Assembly: GCA_964036665.1 (NCBI GenBank) | Contig: OZ038527.1 | Coordinates: forward strand, 11,811,835-11,875,834 | DNA: 64,000 nt | Direction of reading: 5' to 3' | Source of the DNA: Gordius sp. MW1 | Lineage: Eukaryota > Nematomorpha > Gordioida > Gordea > Gordiidae | Shown: one piece after another, positions 26,565 through 41,000 of the stretch | Position numbering within the stretch: the first letter of the stretch is position 1 | How the letters are laid out: each line of letters starts with the position of its first letter | Program-made: the position numbers and the translations under genes | The notes under the pieces: model-generated | Told to the model about the DNA's origin: nothing | What the model saw: only the letters and a program-made list of their open reading frames with translations | Database searches by the model: none

Positions 26565-29500
26565 ATTTTTTTCGATTCTATGTGAAAGAGCGTAAAAAAA
26601 TATATAAAAGCCAATTTGAGAATCCTATTATCCTCGATTGACTTCCGAAAAGAGGTTTTAAGCTGCGAGAACTATCATTTTGACAAAAGACAACGTTTTA
26701 TTGTTGCGATTAGTTTGTTGTATCGCAACGTGAGTGCTTAATTTTTGAAAATTGCTCTGTGCGATCATGATTTCAAAGTAATAGTTTTATGATTCTGATA
26801 AATTTTTACTTTTTATCATGGAAACAACGTCTGAAAACGACAACTTTCATCGGATGAATACGGTTGAATAAAAAAATGTAAAAAATTTTGAGGTAAAAAT
26901 ATTCATTTTTTTCGATTCTATGTGAAAGAGCGTAAAAAAATATATAAAAATAAGCCAATTTGAGAATCCTATTATCCTAGATTGACTTCCGAAAAGAGGT
27001 TTTAAGCTGCGAGAACTATCATTTTGACAAAAGACAACGTTTTATTGTTGCGATTAGTTTGTTGTATCAAACGTGAGTGCTTAATTTTTGAAAACTGCTC
27101 TATGCAATCATGATTTAAAAGTAATAGTTTTCTGATTCTGATACATTTTTACTTTTTATCATGGAAACAACGTCTGAAAACGAAAACTTTCATCGGATGA
27201 ATACGGTTGAAAGAAAAAAATGTGAAAAATTTTGGGGTAAAAATATTTGTTTTTTTCTATTCTATGTAAAAGAGCTTGAAAAAATATATAAAAGTAAGCC
27301 GATTTGAGAATCCTATTATCTTCGATTGACTTCCGAAAAGAGGTTTTAAGCTGCGAGAACTATCATTTTGACAAAAGACAACGTTTTATTGTTGCGATTA
27401 GTTTGTTGTATCGCAACGTGAGTGCTTAATTTTTGAAAATTGCTCTATGCGATCATGATTTCAAAGTAATAGTTTTTTGATTCTGATAAATTTTTACTTT
27501 TTATCATGGAAACAACGTCTGAAAACGACAACTTTCATCGGATGAATACGGTTGAATAAAAAAATGTGAAAAATTTTGAGGTAAAAATATTCATTTTTTT
27601 CGATTCTATGTGAAAGAGCGTAAAAAAATATATAAAAGCCAATTTGAGAATCCTATTATCCTCGATTGACTTCCGAAAAGAGGTTTTAAGCTGCGAGAAC
27701 TATCATTTTGACAAAAGACAACGTTTTATTGTTGCGATTAGTTTGTTGTATCGCAACGTGAGTGCTTAATTTTTGAAAATTGCTCTGTGCGATCATGATT
27801 TCAAAGTAATAGTTTTATGATTCTGATAAATTTTTACTTTTTATCATGGAAACAACGTCTGAAAACGACAACTTTCATCGGATGAATACGGTTGAATAAA
27901 AAAATGTAAAAAATTTTGAGGTAAAAATATTCATTTTTTTCGATTCTATGTGAAAGAGCGTAAAAAAATATATAAAAATAAGCCAATTTGAGAATCCTAT
28001 TATCCTAGATTGACTTCCGAAAAGAGGTTTTAAGCTGCGAGAACTATCATTTTGACAAAAGACAACGTTTTATTGTTGCGATTAGTTTGTTGTATCAAAC
28101 GTGAGTGCTTAATTTTTGAAAACTGCTCTATGCAATCATGATTTAAAAGTAATAGTTTTCTGATTCTGATACATTTTTACTTTTTATCATGGAAACAACG
28201 TCTGAAAACGAAAACTTTCATCGGATGAATACGGTTGAAAGAAAAAAATGTGAAAAATTTTGGGGTAAAAATATTTGTTTTTTTCGATTCTATGTGAAAG
28301 AGCTTGAAAAAATATATAAAAGTAAGCCGATTTGAGAATCTTATTATCCTCGATTGACTTCCGAAAAGAGGTTTTAAGCTGCGAGAACTATCATTTTGAC
28401 AAAAGACAACGTTTTATTGTTGCGATTAGTTTGTTGTATCGTAACGTGAGTGCTTAATTTTTGAAAATTGCTCTATGCGATCATGATTTCAAAGTAATAG
28501 TTTTCTGATTCTGATAAATTTTTACTTTTTATCATGGAAACAACGTCCGAAAACGACAACATTCATCGGATGAATACGGTTGAAAGAAAAAAATGTGAAA
28601 AATTTTGAGGTAAAAATATTTATTTTTTTCGATTTTATGTGAAAGAGCTTGAAAAAATATATAAAAATAAGCCAATTTGAGAATCCTATTATCCTCGATT
28701 GACTTCCGAAAAGAGGTTTTAAGCTGCGAGAACTATCATTTTGACAAAAGACAACGTTTTATTGTTGCGATTAGTTTGTTGTATTAAACGTGAGTGCTTA
28801 ATTTTTAAAAACTGCTCTATGCAATCATGATTTCAAAGTAATAGTTTTCTGATTCTGATAAATTTTTACTTTTTATCATGGAAACAACGTCTGAAAACGA
28901 CAACTTTCATCGGATGAATACGGTTGAAAGAAAAAAATGTGAAAAATTTTGAGATAAAAATATTTATTTTTTTCTATTCTATGTGAAAGAGCTTGAAAAA
29001 ATATATAAAAGTAAGCCGATTTGAGAATCATATTATCTTCGATTGACTTCCGAAAAGAGGTTTTAAGCTGCGAGAACTATCATTTTGACAAAACAACGTT
29101 TTATTGTTGCGATTAGTTTGTTGTATCGCAACGTGAGTGCTTAATTTTTGAAAATTGCTCTATGCGATCATGATTTCAAAGTAATAGTTTTTTGATTCTG
29201 ATAAATTTTTACTTTTTATCATGGAAACAACGTCTGAAAACGACAACTTTCATCGGATGAATGAATAAAAAAATGTGAAAAATTTTGAGGTAAAAATATT
29301 CATTTTTTTCGATTCTATGTGAAAGAGCGTAAAAAAATATATAAAAATAAGCCAATTTGAGAATCCTATTATCCTCGATTGACTTCCGAAAAGAGGTTTT
29401 AAGCTGCGAGAACTATCATTTTGACAAAAGACAACGTTTTATTGTTGCGATTAGTTTGTTGTATCAAACGTGAGTGCTTAATTTTTGAAAACTGCTCTAT

Positions 29501-30378
29501 GCAATCATGATTTCAAAGTAATAGTTTTCTGATTCTGATAAATTTTTACTTTTTATCATGGAAACAACGTCTGAAAACGACAATTTCATCGGATGAATAC
29601 AGTTGAAAGAAAAAAATGTGAAAAATTTTGAGGTAAAAATATTTATTTTTTTCGATTCTATGTGAAAGAGCTTGAAAAAATATATAAAAGTAAGCCGATT
29701 TGAGAATCCTATTACCCTCGATTGACTTCCGAAAAGAGGTTTTAAGCTGCGAGAACTATCCTTTTGACAAAAGACAACGTTTTATTGTTGCGATTAGTTT
29801 GTTGTATCGTAACGTGAGTGCTTAATTTTTGAAAATTGCTCTATGCGATCATGATTTCAAAGTAATAGTTTTCTGATTCTGATAAATTTTTACTTTTTAT
29901 CATGGAAACAACGTCCGAAAACGACAACTTTCATCGGATGAATACGGTTGAATAAAAAAATGTGAAAAATTTTGAGGTAAAAATATTTATTTTTTTCGAT
30001 TCTATGTGAAAGAGCTTGAAAAAATATATAAAAATAAGCCAATTTGAGAATCCTATTATCCTCGATTGACTTCCGAAAAGAGGTTTTAAGCTGCGAGAAC
30101 TATCATTTTGACAAAAGACAACGTTTTATTGTTGCGATTAGTTTGTTGTATTAAACGTGAGTGCTTAATTTTTGAAAACTGCTCTATGCAATCATGATTT
30201 CAAAGTAATAGTTTTCTGATTCTGATAAATTTTTACTTTTTATCATGGAAACAACGTCTGAAAACGACAACTTTCATCGGATGAATACGGTTGAAAGAAA
30301 TAAATGTGAAAAATTTTGAGGTAAAAATATTTATTTTTTTCGATTCTATGTAAAAGAGCTTGAAAAAATATATAAAAG
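26565..30378. repeat. Higher-order repeat copy E, partial (about 3.8 kb)
   Basis: Last recognisable copy. It follows copy D until about 30375, where AAAAGTAAGCC replaces the expected AAAAATAAGCC and the order breaks down. It lacks two markers present in A-D: it has GTTGCGAT instead of GTTACGAT near 29786, and GCGAGAACTATCATTTTGAC instead of the GAGTACTATC form near 30095. This suggests either an older state or local conversion at the edge of the HOR domain. Confidence 0.85.
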
Positions 30379-33300
30379 TAAGCCGATTTGAGAATCCTAT
30401 TATCCTCGATTGACTTCCGAAAAGAGGTTTTAAGCTGTGAGAACTATCATTTTGACAAAAGACAACGTTTTATTGTTGCGATTAGTTTGTTGTATCGCAA
30501 CGTGAGTGCTTAATTTTTGAAAATTGCTCTATGCGATCATGATTTCAAAGTAATAGTTCTCTGATTCTGATAAATTTTTACTTTTTATCATGGAAACAAC
30601 GTCTGAAAACGACAACTTTCATCGGATGAATACGGTTGAATAAAAAAATGTGAAAAATTTTGAGGTAAAAATATTCATTTTTTTCGATTCTATGTGAAAG
30701 AGCGTAAAAAAATATATAAAAATAAGCCAATTTGAGAATCCTATTATCCTCGATTGACTTCCGAAAAGAGGTTTTAAGCTGCGAGAACTATCATTTTGAC
30801 AAAAGACAACGTTTTATTGTTGCGATTAGTTTGTTGTATCAAACGTGAGTGCTTAATTTTTGAAAACTGCTCTATGCAATCATGATTTCAAAGTAATAGT
30901 TTTCTGATTCTGATAAATTTTTACTTTTTATCATGGAAACAACGTCCGAAAACCACAACTTTCATCGGATGAATACGGTTGAAAGAAAAAAATGTGAAAA
31001 ATTTTGAGGTAAAAATATTTATTTTTTTCGATTTTATGTGAAAGAGCTTGAAAAAATATATAAAAGTAAGCCGATTTGAGAATCTTATTATCCTCGATTG
31101 ACTTCCGAAAAGAGGTTTTAATCTGCGAGAACTATCATTTTTACAAAAGACAACGTTTTATTGTTGCGATTAGTTTGTTGTATCGCAACGTGAGTGCTTA
31201 ATTTTTGAAAATTGCTCTATGCGATCATGATTTCAAAGTAATAGTTTTCTGATTCTGATAAATTTTTACTTTTTATCATGGAAACAACGTCTGAAAACGA
31301 CAACTTTCATCGGATGAATACGGTTGAATAAAAAAATGTGAAAATTTTTGAGGTAAAAATATTCATTTTTTTCGATTCTATGTGAAAGAGCGTAAAAAAA
31401 TATATAAAAGCCAATTTGAGAGTCCTATTATCCTCGATTGACTTCCGAAAAGAGGTTTTAAGCTGCGAGAACTATTATTTTGACAAAAGACAACGTTTTA
31501 TTGTTGAGATTAGTTTGTTGTATCAAACGTGAGTGCTTAATTTTTGAAAACTGCTCTATGCAATCATGATTTCAAAGTAATAGTTTTCTGATTCTGATAA
31601 ATTTTTACTTTTTATCATGGAAACAACGTCTGAAAACGACAACTTTCATCGGATGAATACGGTTGAAAGAAAAAAATGTGAAAAATTTTGAGGTAAAAAT
31701 ATTCATTTTTTCCATTCTATGTGAAAGAGCGTAAAAAAATATATAAAAATAAGCCAATTTGAGAATCCTATTATTCTCGATTGACTTCCGAAAAGAGGTT
31801 TTAAGCTGCGAGAACTATCATTTTGACAAAAGACAACGTTTTATTGTTGCGATTAGTTTGTTGTATCGCAATGTGAGTGCTTAATTTTTGAAAACTGCTC
31901 TATGCAATCATGATTTCAAAGTAATAGTTTTCTGATTCTGATAAATTTTTACTTTTTATCATGGAAACAACGTCTGAAAACGACAACTTTCATCGGATGA
32001 ATACGGTTGAAAGAAAAAAATGTGAAAAATTTTGAGGTAAAAATATTCATTTTTTTCGATTCTATGTGAAAGAACGTAAAAAAATATATAAAAATAAGCC
32101 AATTTGAGAATCCTATTATTCTCGATTGACTTCCGAAAAGAGGTTTTAAGCTGCGAGAACTATCATTTTGACAAAAGACAACGTTTTATTGTTGCGATTA
32201 GTTTGTTGTATCGCAACGTGAGTGCTTAATTTTTGAAAATTGCTCTATGCGATCATGATTTCAAAGTAATAGTTTTCTGATTCTGATAAATTTTTACTTT
32301 TTATCATGGAAACAACGTCTGAAAACGACAAATTTCATCGGATGAATACGGTTGAATAAAAAAAATGTGAAAAATTTTGAGGTAAAAATATTCATTTTTT
32401 TCGATTCTATGTGAAAGAGCGTAAAAAAATATATAAAAGCCAATTTGAGAATCCTATTATCCTCGATTGACTTCCGAAAAGAGGTTTTAAGCTGCGAGAA
32501 CTATCATTTTGACAAAAGACAACGTTTTATTGTTGCGATTAGTTTGTTGTATCGCAACGTGAGTGCTTAATTTTTGAAAATTGCTCTATGCGATCATGAT
32601 TTCAAAGTAATAGTTTTCTGATTCTGATAAATTTTTACTTTTTATCATGGAAACAACGTCTGAAAACGACAACTTTCATCGGATGAATACGGTTGAAAGA
32701 AAAAAATGTGAAAAATTTTGAGGTAAAAATATTTATTTTTTTCGATTCTATGTGAAAGAGCTTGAAAAAATATATAAAAGTAAGCCGATTTGAGAATCCT
32801 ATTATCCTCGATTGACTTCCGAAAAGAGGTTTTAAGCTGCGAGAACTATCATTTTGACAAAACAACGTTTTATTGTTGCGATTAGTTTGTTGTATCGCAA
32901 CGTGAGTGCTTAATTTTTGAAAATTGCTCTATGCGATCATGATTTCAAAGTAATAGTTTTTTGATTCTGATAAATTTTTACTTTTTATCATGGAAACAAC
33001 GTCTGAAAACGACAACTTTCATCGGATGAATGAATAAAAAAATGTGAAAAATTTTGAGGTAAAAATATTCATTTTTTTCGATTCTATGTGAAAGAGCGTA
33101 AAAAAATATATAAAAATAAGCCAATTTGAGAATCCTATTATCCTCGATTGACTTCCGAAAAGAGGTTTTAAGCTGCGAGAACTATCATTTTGACAAAAGA
33201 CAACGTTTTATTGTTGCGATTAGTTTGTTGTATCAAACGTGAGTGCTTAATTTTTGAAAACTGCTCTATGCAATCATGATTTCAAAGTAATAGTTTTCTG

Positions 33301-36300
33301 ATTCTGATAAATTTTTACTTTTTATCATGGAAACAACGTCTGAAAACGACAATTTCATCGGATGAATACGGTTGAAAGAAAAAAATGTGAAAAATTTTGA
33401 GGTAAAAATATTTATTTTTTTCGATTCTATGTGAAAGAGACTGAAAAAATATATAAAAGTAAGACGATTTGAGAATCCTATTACCCTCGATTGACTTCCG
33501 AAAAGAGGTTTTAAGCTGCGAGAACTATCCTTTTGACAAAAGACAACGTTTTATTGTTGCGATTAGTTTGTTGTATCGTAACGTGAGTGCTTAATTTTTG
33601 AAAATTGCTCTATGCGATCATGATTTCAAAGTAATAGTTTTCTGATTCTGATAAATTTTTACTTTTTATCATGGAAACAACGTCCGAAAACGACAACTTT
33701 CATCGGATGAATACGGTTGAATAAAAAAATGTGAAAAATTTTGAGGTAAAAATATTTATTTTTTTTGGCTTCTATGTGAAAGAGCGTAAAAAAATATATA
33801 AAAATAAGCCAATTTGAGAATCCTATTATCCTCGATTGACTTCCGAAAAGAGGTTTTAAGTTGCGATAACTATCATTTTGACAAAAGACAACGTTTTATT
33901 GTTGCGATTAGTTTGTTGTATCGCAACGTGAGTTTTTAATTTTTGAAATCTGCTCTATGCGATCATGATTTCAAAGTAATAGTTTTCTGATTGTGATAAA
34001 TTTTTTTTTTTATCATATAAACCACGTCTGAAAACGACAACTTTTATCGATGAATACGGTTGAAAAAAAAAATGTGAAAAATTTTGAGGTAAAAATATTT
34101 ATTTTTTTCGATTCTATGTGAAAGAGCTTAAAAAAATATATAAAAATAAGCCAATTTGAGAATCCTATTATCCTCGATTGACTTCCGAAAAGAGGTTTTA
34201 AGCTGCGAGAACTATCATTTTGACAAAAGAAAACGTTTTATTGTTGCGGTTAGTTTGTTGTATTATAAACGTGAGTGCTTAATTTTTGAAAACTGCTCTA
34301 TGCAATCATGATTTCAAAGTAATAGTTTTCTGATTCTGATAAATTTTTACTTTTTATCATGGAAACAACGTCTGAAAACGACAACTTTCATCGGATGAAT
34401 ACGGTTGAAAGAAATAAATGTGAAAAATGTTGAGGTAAAAATATTTATTTTTTTCGATTCTATGTAAAAGAGCTTGAAAAAATATATAAAAGTAAGCCGA
34501 TTTGAGAATCCTATTATCCTCGATTGACTTCCGAAAAGAGGTTTTAAGCTGCGAGAACTATCATTTTGACAAAAGACAACGTTTTATTGTTGCGATTAGT
34601 TTGTTGTATCGCAACGTGAGTTTTTAATTTTTGAAATCTGCTCTATGCGATCATGATTTCAAAGTAATAGTTTTATGATTGTGATAAATTTTTACTTTTT
34701 ATCATATAAACCACGTCTGAAAACGACAACTTTCATCGGATGAATACGGTTGAAAGAAAAAAATGTGAAAAATATTGAGGTAAAAATATTTATTTTTTTC
34801 GATTCTATGTGAAAGAGCTTGAAAAAATATATAAAAGTAAGACGATTTGAGAATCCTATTATCCTCGATTGACTTCCGAAAAGAGGTTTTAAGCTGCGAG
34901 AACTATCATTTTGACAAAACAACGTTTTATTGTTGCGATTAGTTTGTTGTATCGCAACGTGAGTGCTTAATTTTTGAAAATTGCTCTATGCGATCATGAT
35001 TTCAAAGTAATAGTTTTCTGATTCTGATAAATTTTTACTTTTTATCATGGAAACAACGTCTGAAAACGACAACTTTCATCGGATGAATGAATAAAAAAAT
35101 GTGAAAAATTTTGAGGTAAAAATATTCATTTTTTTCGATTCTATGTGAAAGAGCGTAAAAAAATATATAAAAATAAGCCAATTTGAGAATCCTATTATCC
35201 TTGATTGACTTCCGAAAAGAGGTTTTAAGCTGCGAGAACTATCATTTTGACAAAAGACAACGTTTTATTGTTGCGATTAGTTTGTTGTATCAAACGTGAG
35301 AGCTTAATTTTTGAAAACTGCTCTATGCAATCATGATTTCAAAGTAATAGTTTTCTGATTCTGATATATTTTTAATTTTTATCATGGAAACAACGTCTGA
35401 AAACGAGAATTTCATCGGATGAATACGGTTGAAAGAAAAAAATGTGAAAAATTTTGAGGTAAAAATATTTATTTTTTTCGATTATATGTGAAAGAGCTTG
35501 AAAAAATTTATAAAAGTAAGCCGATTTGAGAATCCTATTACCGTCGATTGACTTCCGAAAAGAGGTTTTAAGCTGCGAGAACTATCCTTTTGACAAAAGA
35601 CAACGTTTTATTGTTGCGATTAGTTTGTTGTATCGTAACGTGAGTGCTTAATTTTTGAAAATTGCTCTATGCGATCATGATTTCAAAGTAATAGTTTTCT
35701 GATTCTGATAAATTTTTACTTTTTATCATGGAAACAACGTCCGAAAACGACAACTTTCATCGGATGAATACGGTTGAATAAAAAAATGTAAAAAATTTTG
35801 AGGTAAAAATATTCATTTTTTTCGATTCTATGTGAAAGAGCGTAAAAAAATATATAAAAGTACGACGATTTGAGAATCCTATTATCCTCGATTGACTTCC
35901 GAAAAGAGGTTTTAAGCTGCGAGAACTATCATTTTGACAAAAGACAACGTTTTATTGTTGCGATTAGTTTGTTGTATCGCAACGTGAGTGCTTAATTTTT
36001 GAAAACTGCTCTATGCAATCATGATTTCAAAGTAATAGTTTTCTGATTCTGATAAATTTTTACTTTTTATCATGGAAACAACGTCTGAAAACGACAACTT
36101 TCATCGGATGAATACGGTTGAAAGAAATAAATGTGAAAAATTTTGAGGTAAAAATATTTATTTTTTTCGATTCTATGTGAAAGAGCTTGAAAAAATATAT
36201 AAAAATAAGCCAATTTGAGAATCCTATAATCCTCGGTTGACTTCCGAAAAGAGGTTTTAAGCTGCGAGAACTATCATTTTGACAAAAGACAACGTTTTAT

Positions 36301-37679
36301 TGTTGCGATTAGTTTGTTGTATTAAACGTGAGTGCTTAATTTTTGAAAACTGCTCTATGCAATCATGATTTCAAAGTAATAGTTTTCTGATTCTGATAAA
36401 TTTTTACTTTTTATCATGGAAACAACGTCTGAAAACGAAAACTTTCATCGGATGAATACGGTTGATAGAAATAAATGTGAAAAATTTTGAGGTAAAAATA
36501 TTTATTTTTTTCGATTCTATGTAAAAGAGCTTGAAAAAATATATAAAAGTAAGCCGATTTGAGAATCCTATTATCCTCGATTGACTTCCGAAAAGAGGTT
36601 TTAAGCTGCGAGAACTATCATTTTGACAAAAGACAACGTTTTATTGTTGCGATTAGTTTGTTGTATCGCAACGTGAGTGCTTAATTTTTGAAAATTGCTC
36701 TATGCGATCATGATTTCAAAGTAATAGTTTTCTGATTCTGATAAATTTTTACTTTTTATCATGGAAACAACGTCTGAAAACGACAACTTTCATCGGATGA
36801 ATACGGTTGCATAAAAAAATGTGAAAAATTTTGAGGTAAAAATATTCATTTTTTTCGATTCTATGTGAAAGAGCGTAAAAAAATATATAAAAATAAGCCA
36901 ATTTGAGAATCCTATTATCCTCGATTGACTTCCGAAAAAAGGTTTTAAGCTGCGAGAACTATCATTTTGACAAAAGACAACGTTTTATTGTTGCGATTAG
37001 TTTGTTGTATCAAACGTGAGTGCTTAATTTTTGAAAACTGCTCTATGCAATCATGATTTCAAAGTAATAGTTTTCTGATTCTGATAAATTTTTACTTTTT
37101 ATCATGGAAACAACGTCTGAAAACGACAATTTCATCGGATGAATACGGTTGAAAGAAAAAAATGTGAAAAATTTTGAGGTAAAAATATTTATTTTTTTCG
37201 ATTCTATGTGAAAGAGCTTGAAAAAATATATAAAAGTAAGCCGATTTGAGAATCCTATTACCCTCGATTGACTTCCGAAAAGAGGTTTTAAGCTGCGAGA
37301 ACTATCCTTTTGACAAAAGACAACGTTTTATTGTTGCGATTAGTTTGTTGTATCGTAACGTGAGTGCTTAATTTTTAAAAATTGCTCTATGCGATCATGA
37401 TTTCAAAGTAATAGTTTTCTGATTCTGATAAATTTTTACTTTTTATCATGGAAACAACGTCCGAAAACGACAACTTTCATCGGATGAATACGGTTGAATA
37501 AAAAAATGTGAAAAATTTTGAGGTAAAAATATTCATTTTTTTCGATTCTATGTGAAAGAGCTTGAAAAAATATATAAAAGTAAGCCGATTTGAGAATCCT
37601 ATAATCCTCGATTGACTTCCGAAAAGAGGTTTTAAGCTGCGAGAACTATCATTTTGACAAAACAACGTTTTATTGTTGC

Positions 37680-40600
37680 GATTAGTTTGTTGTATCGCAA
37701 CGTGAGTGCTTAATTTTTGAAAATTGCTCTATGCGATCGTGATTTCAAAGTAATAGTTTTCTGATTCTGATAAATTTTTACTTTTTATCATGGAAACAAC
37801 GTCTGAAAACGACAACTTTCATCGGATGAATACGGTTGCATAAAAAAATGTGAAAAATTTTGAGGTAAAAATATTCATTTTTTTCGATTCTATGTGAAAG
37901 AGCGTAAAAAAATATATAAAAATAAGCCAATTTGAGAATCCTATTATCCTCGATTGACTTCCGAAAAGAGGTTTTAAGCTGCGAGAACTATCATTTTGAC
38001 AAAAGACAACGTTTTATTGTTGCGATTAGTTTGTTGTATCAAACGTGAGTGCTTAATTTTTGAAAACTGCTCTATGCAATCATGATTTCAAAGTAATAGT
38101 TTTCTGATTCTGATAAATTTTTACTTTTTATCATGGAAACAACGTCTGAAAACGACAATTTCATCGGATGAATACGGTTGAAAGAAAAAAATGTGAAAAA
38201 TTTTGAGGTAAAAATATTTATTTTTTTCGATTCTATGTGAAAGAGCTTGAAAAAATATATAAAAGTAAGCCGATTTGAGAATCCTATTACCCTCGATTGA
38301 CTTCCGAAAAGAGGTTTTAAGCTGCGAGAACTATCCTTTTGACAAAAGACAACGTTTTATTGTTGCGATTAGTTTGTTGTATCGTAACGTGAGTGCTTAA
38401 TTTTTAAAAATTGCTCTATGCGATCATGATTTCAAAGTAATAGTTTTCTGATTCTGATAAATTTTTACTTTTTATCATGGAAACAACGTCCGAAAACGAC
38501 AACTTTCATCGGATGAATACGGTTGAATAAAAAAATGTGAAAAATTTTGAGGTAAAAATATTTATTTTTTTCGATTCTATGTGAAAGAGCTTGAAAAAAT
38601 ATATAAAAGTAAGCCGATTTGAGAATCCTATTACCCTCGATTGACTTCCGAAAAGAGGTTTTAAGCTGCGAGAACTATCCTTTTGACAAAAGACAACGTT
38701 TTATTGTTGCGATTAGTTTGTTGTATCGTAACGTGAGTGCTTAATTTTTAAAAATTGCTCTATGCGATCATGATTTCAAAGTAATAGTTTTCTGATTCTG
38801 ATAAATTTTTACTTTTTATCATGGAAACAACGTCCGAAAACGACAACTTTCATCGGATGAGTACGGTTGAATAAAAAAATGTGAAAAATTTTGAGGTAAA
38901 AATATTCATTTTTTTCGATTCTATGTGAAAGAGCGTAAAAAAATATATAAAAATAAGCCAATTTGAGAATCCTATTATCCTCGATTGACTTCCGAAAAGA
39001 GGTTTTAAGTTGCGAGAACTATCATTTTGACAAAAGACAACGTTTTATTGTTGCGATTAGTTTGTTGTATCGCAACGTGAGTTTTTAATTTTGAAATCTG
39101 CTCTATGCGATCATGATTTCAAAGTAATAGTTTTCTGATTGTGATAAATTTTTACTTTTTATCATATAAACCACGTCTGAAAACGACAACTTTTATCGGA
39201 TGAATACGGTTGAAAGAAATAAATGTGAAAAATTTTGAGGTAAAAATATTTATTTTTTTCGATTCTATGTAAAAGAGCTTGAAACAATATATAAAAGTAA
39301 GCCGATTTGAGAATCCTATTATCCTCGATTGACTTCAGAAAAGAGGTTTTAAGCTGCGAGAACTATCATTTTGACAAAAGACAACGTTTTATTGTTGAGA
39401 TTAGTTTGTTGTATCGCAACGTGAGTGCTTATTTTTAAAAAATTGCTCTATGCGATCATGATTTCAAAGTAATAGTTTTCTGATTCTGATAAATTTTTAC
39501 TTTTTATCATGGAAACAACGTCTGAAAACGACAACTTTCATCGGATGAATACGGTTGAAAGAAAAAAATGTGAAAAATTTTGAGGTAAAAATATTTATTT
39601 TTTTCGATTCTATGTGAAAGAGCTTGAAAAAATATATAAAAGTAAGCCGATTTGAGAATCCTATAATCCTCGATTGACTTCCGAAAAGAGGTTTTAAGCT
39701 GCGAGAACTATCATTTTGACAAAAGACAACGTTTTATTGTTGCGATTAGTTTGTTGTATCAAACGTAAGTGCTTAATTTTTGAAAACTGCTCTATGCAAT
39801 CATGATTTCAAAGTAATAGTTTTCTGATTCTGATAAATTTTTACTTTTTATCATGGAAACAACGTCTGAAAACGACAATTTCATCGGATGAATACGGTTG
39901 AAAGAAAAAAATGTGAAAAATTTTGAGGTAAAAATATTTATTTTTTTCTATTCTATGTGAAAGAGCTTGAAAAAATATATAAAAGTAAGACGATTTGAGA
40001 ATCCTATTATCCTCGATTGACTTCCGAAAAGAGGTTTTAAGCTGCGAGAACTATCATTTTGACAAAACAACGTTTTATTGTTGCGATTAGTTTGTTGTAT
40101 CGCAACGTGAGTGCTTAATTTTTGAAAATTGCTCTATGCGATCGTGATTTCAAAGTAATAGTTTTCTGATTCTGATAAATTTTTACTTTTTATCATGGAA
40201 ACAACGTCTGAAAACGACAACTTTCATCGGATGAATACGGTTGCATAAAAAAATGTGAAAAATTTTGAGGTAAAAATATTCATTTTTTTCGATTCTATGT
40301 GAAAGAGCGTAAAAAAATATATAAAAATAAGCCAATTTGAGAATCCTATTATCCTCGATTGACTTCCGAAAAGAGGTTTTAAGCTGCGAGAACTATCATT
40401 TTGACAAAAGACAACGTTTTATTGTTGCGATTAGTTTGTTGTATCAAACGTGAGTGCTTAATTTTTGAAAACTGCTCTATGCAATCATGATTTCAAAGTA
40501 ATAGTTTTCTGATTCTGATAAATTTTTACTTTTTATCATGGAAACAACGTCTGAAAACGACAATTTCATCGGATGAATACGGTTGAAAGAAAAAAATGTG

Positions 40601-41000
40601 AAAAATTTTGAGGTAAAAATATTTATTTTTTTCGATTCTATGTGAAAGAGCTTGAAAAAATATATAAAAGTAAGCCGATTTGAGAATCCTATTACCCTCG
40701 ATTGACTTCCGAAAAGAGGTTTTAAGCTGCGAGAACTATCCTTTTGACAAAAGACAACGTTTTATTGTTGCGATTAGTTTGTTGTATCGTAACGTGAGTG
40801 CTTAATTTTTAAAAATTGCTCTATGCGATCATGATTTCAAAGTAATAGTTTTCTGATTCTGATAAATTTTTACTTTTTATCATGGAAACAACGTCCGAAA
40901 ACGACAACTTTCATCGGATGAATACGGTTGAATAAAAAAATGTGAAAAATTTTGAGGTAAAAATATTCATTTTTTTCGATTCTATGTGAAAGAGCGTAAA
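37680..41000. repeat. Duplicated cassette (offset 2405 then 2061 bp)
   Basis: The rare pair GCGATCGTGATT plus GGTTGCATAAAA occurs at about 37736/37838 and again at about 40138/40243 (offset 2405). The later pair GAAACAATATATAAAAG plus GTGCTTATTTTT occurs at 39281/39425 and again at 41342/41486 (offset 2061). The 344-bp difference between the offsets is one monomer, which is present twice in the left copy (CTATTACCCTCG at about 38283 and 38627). Confidence 0.8.
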
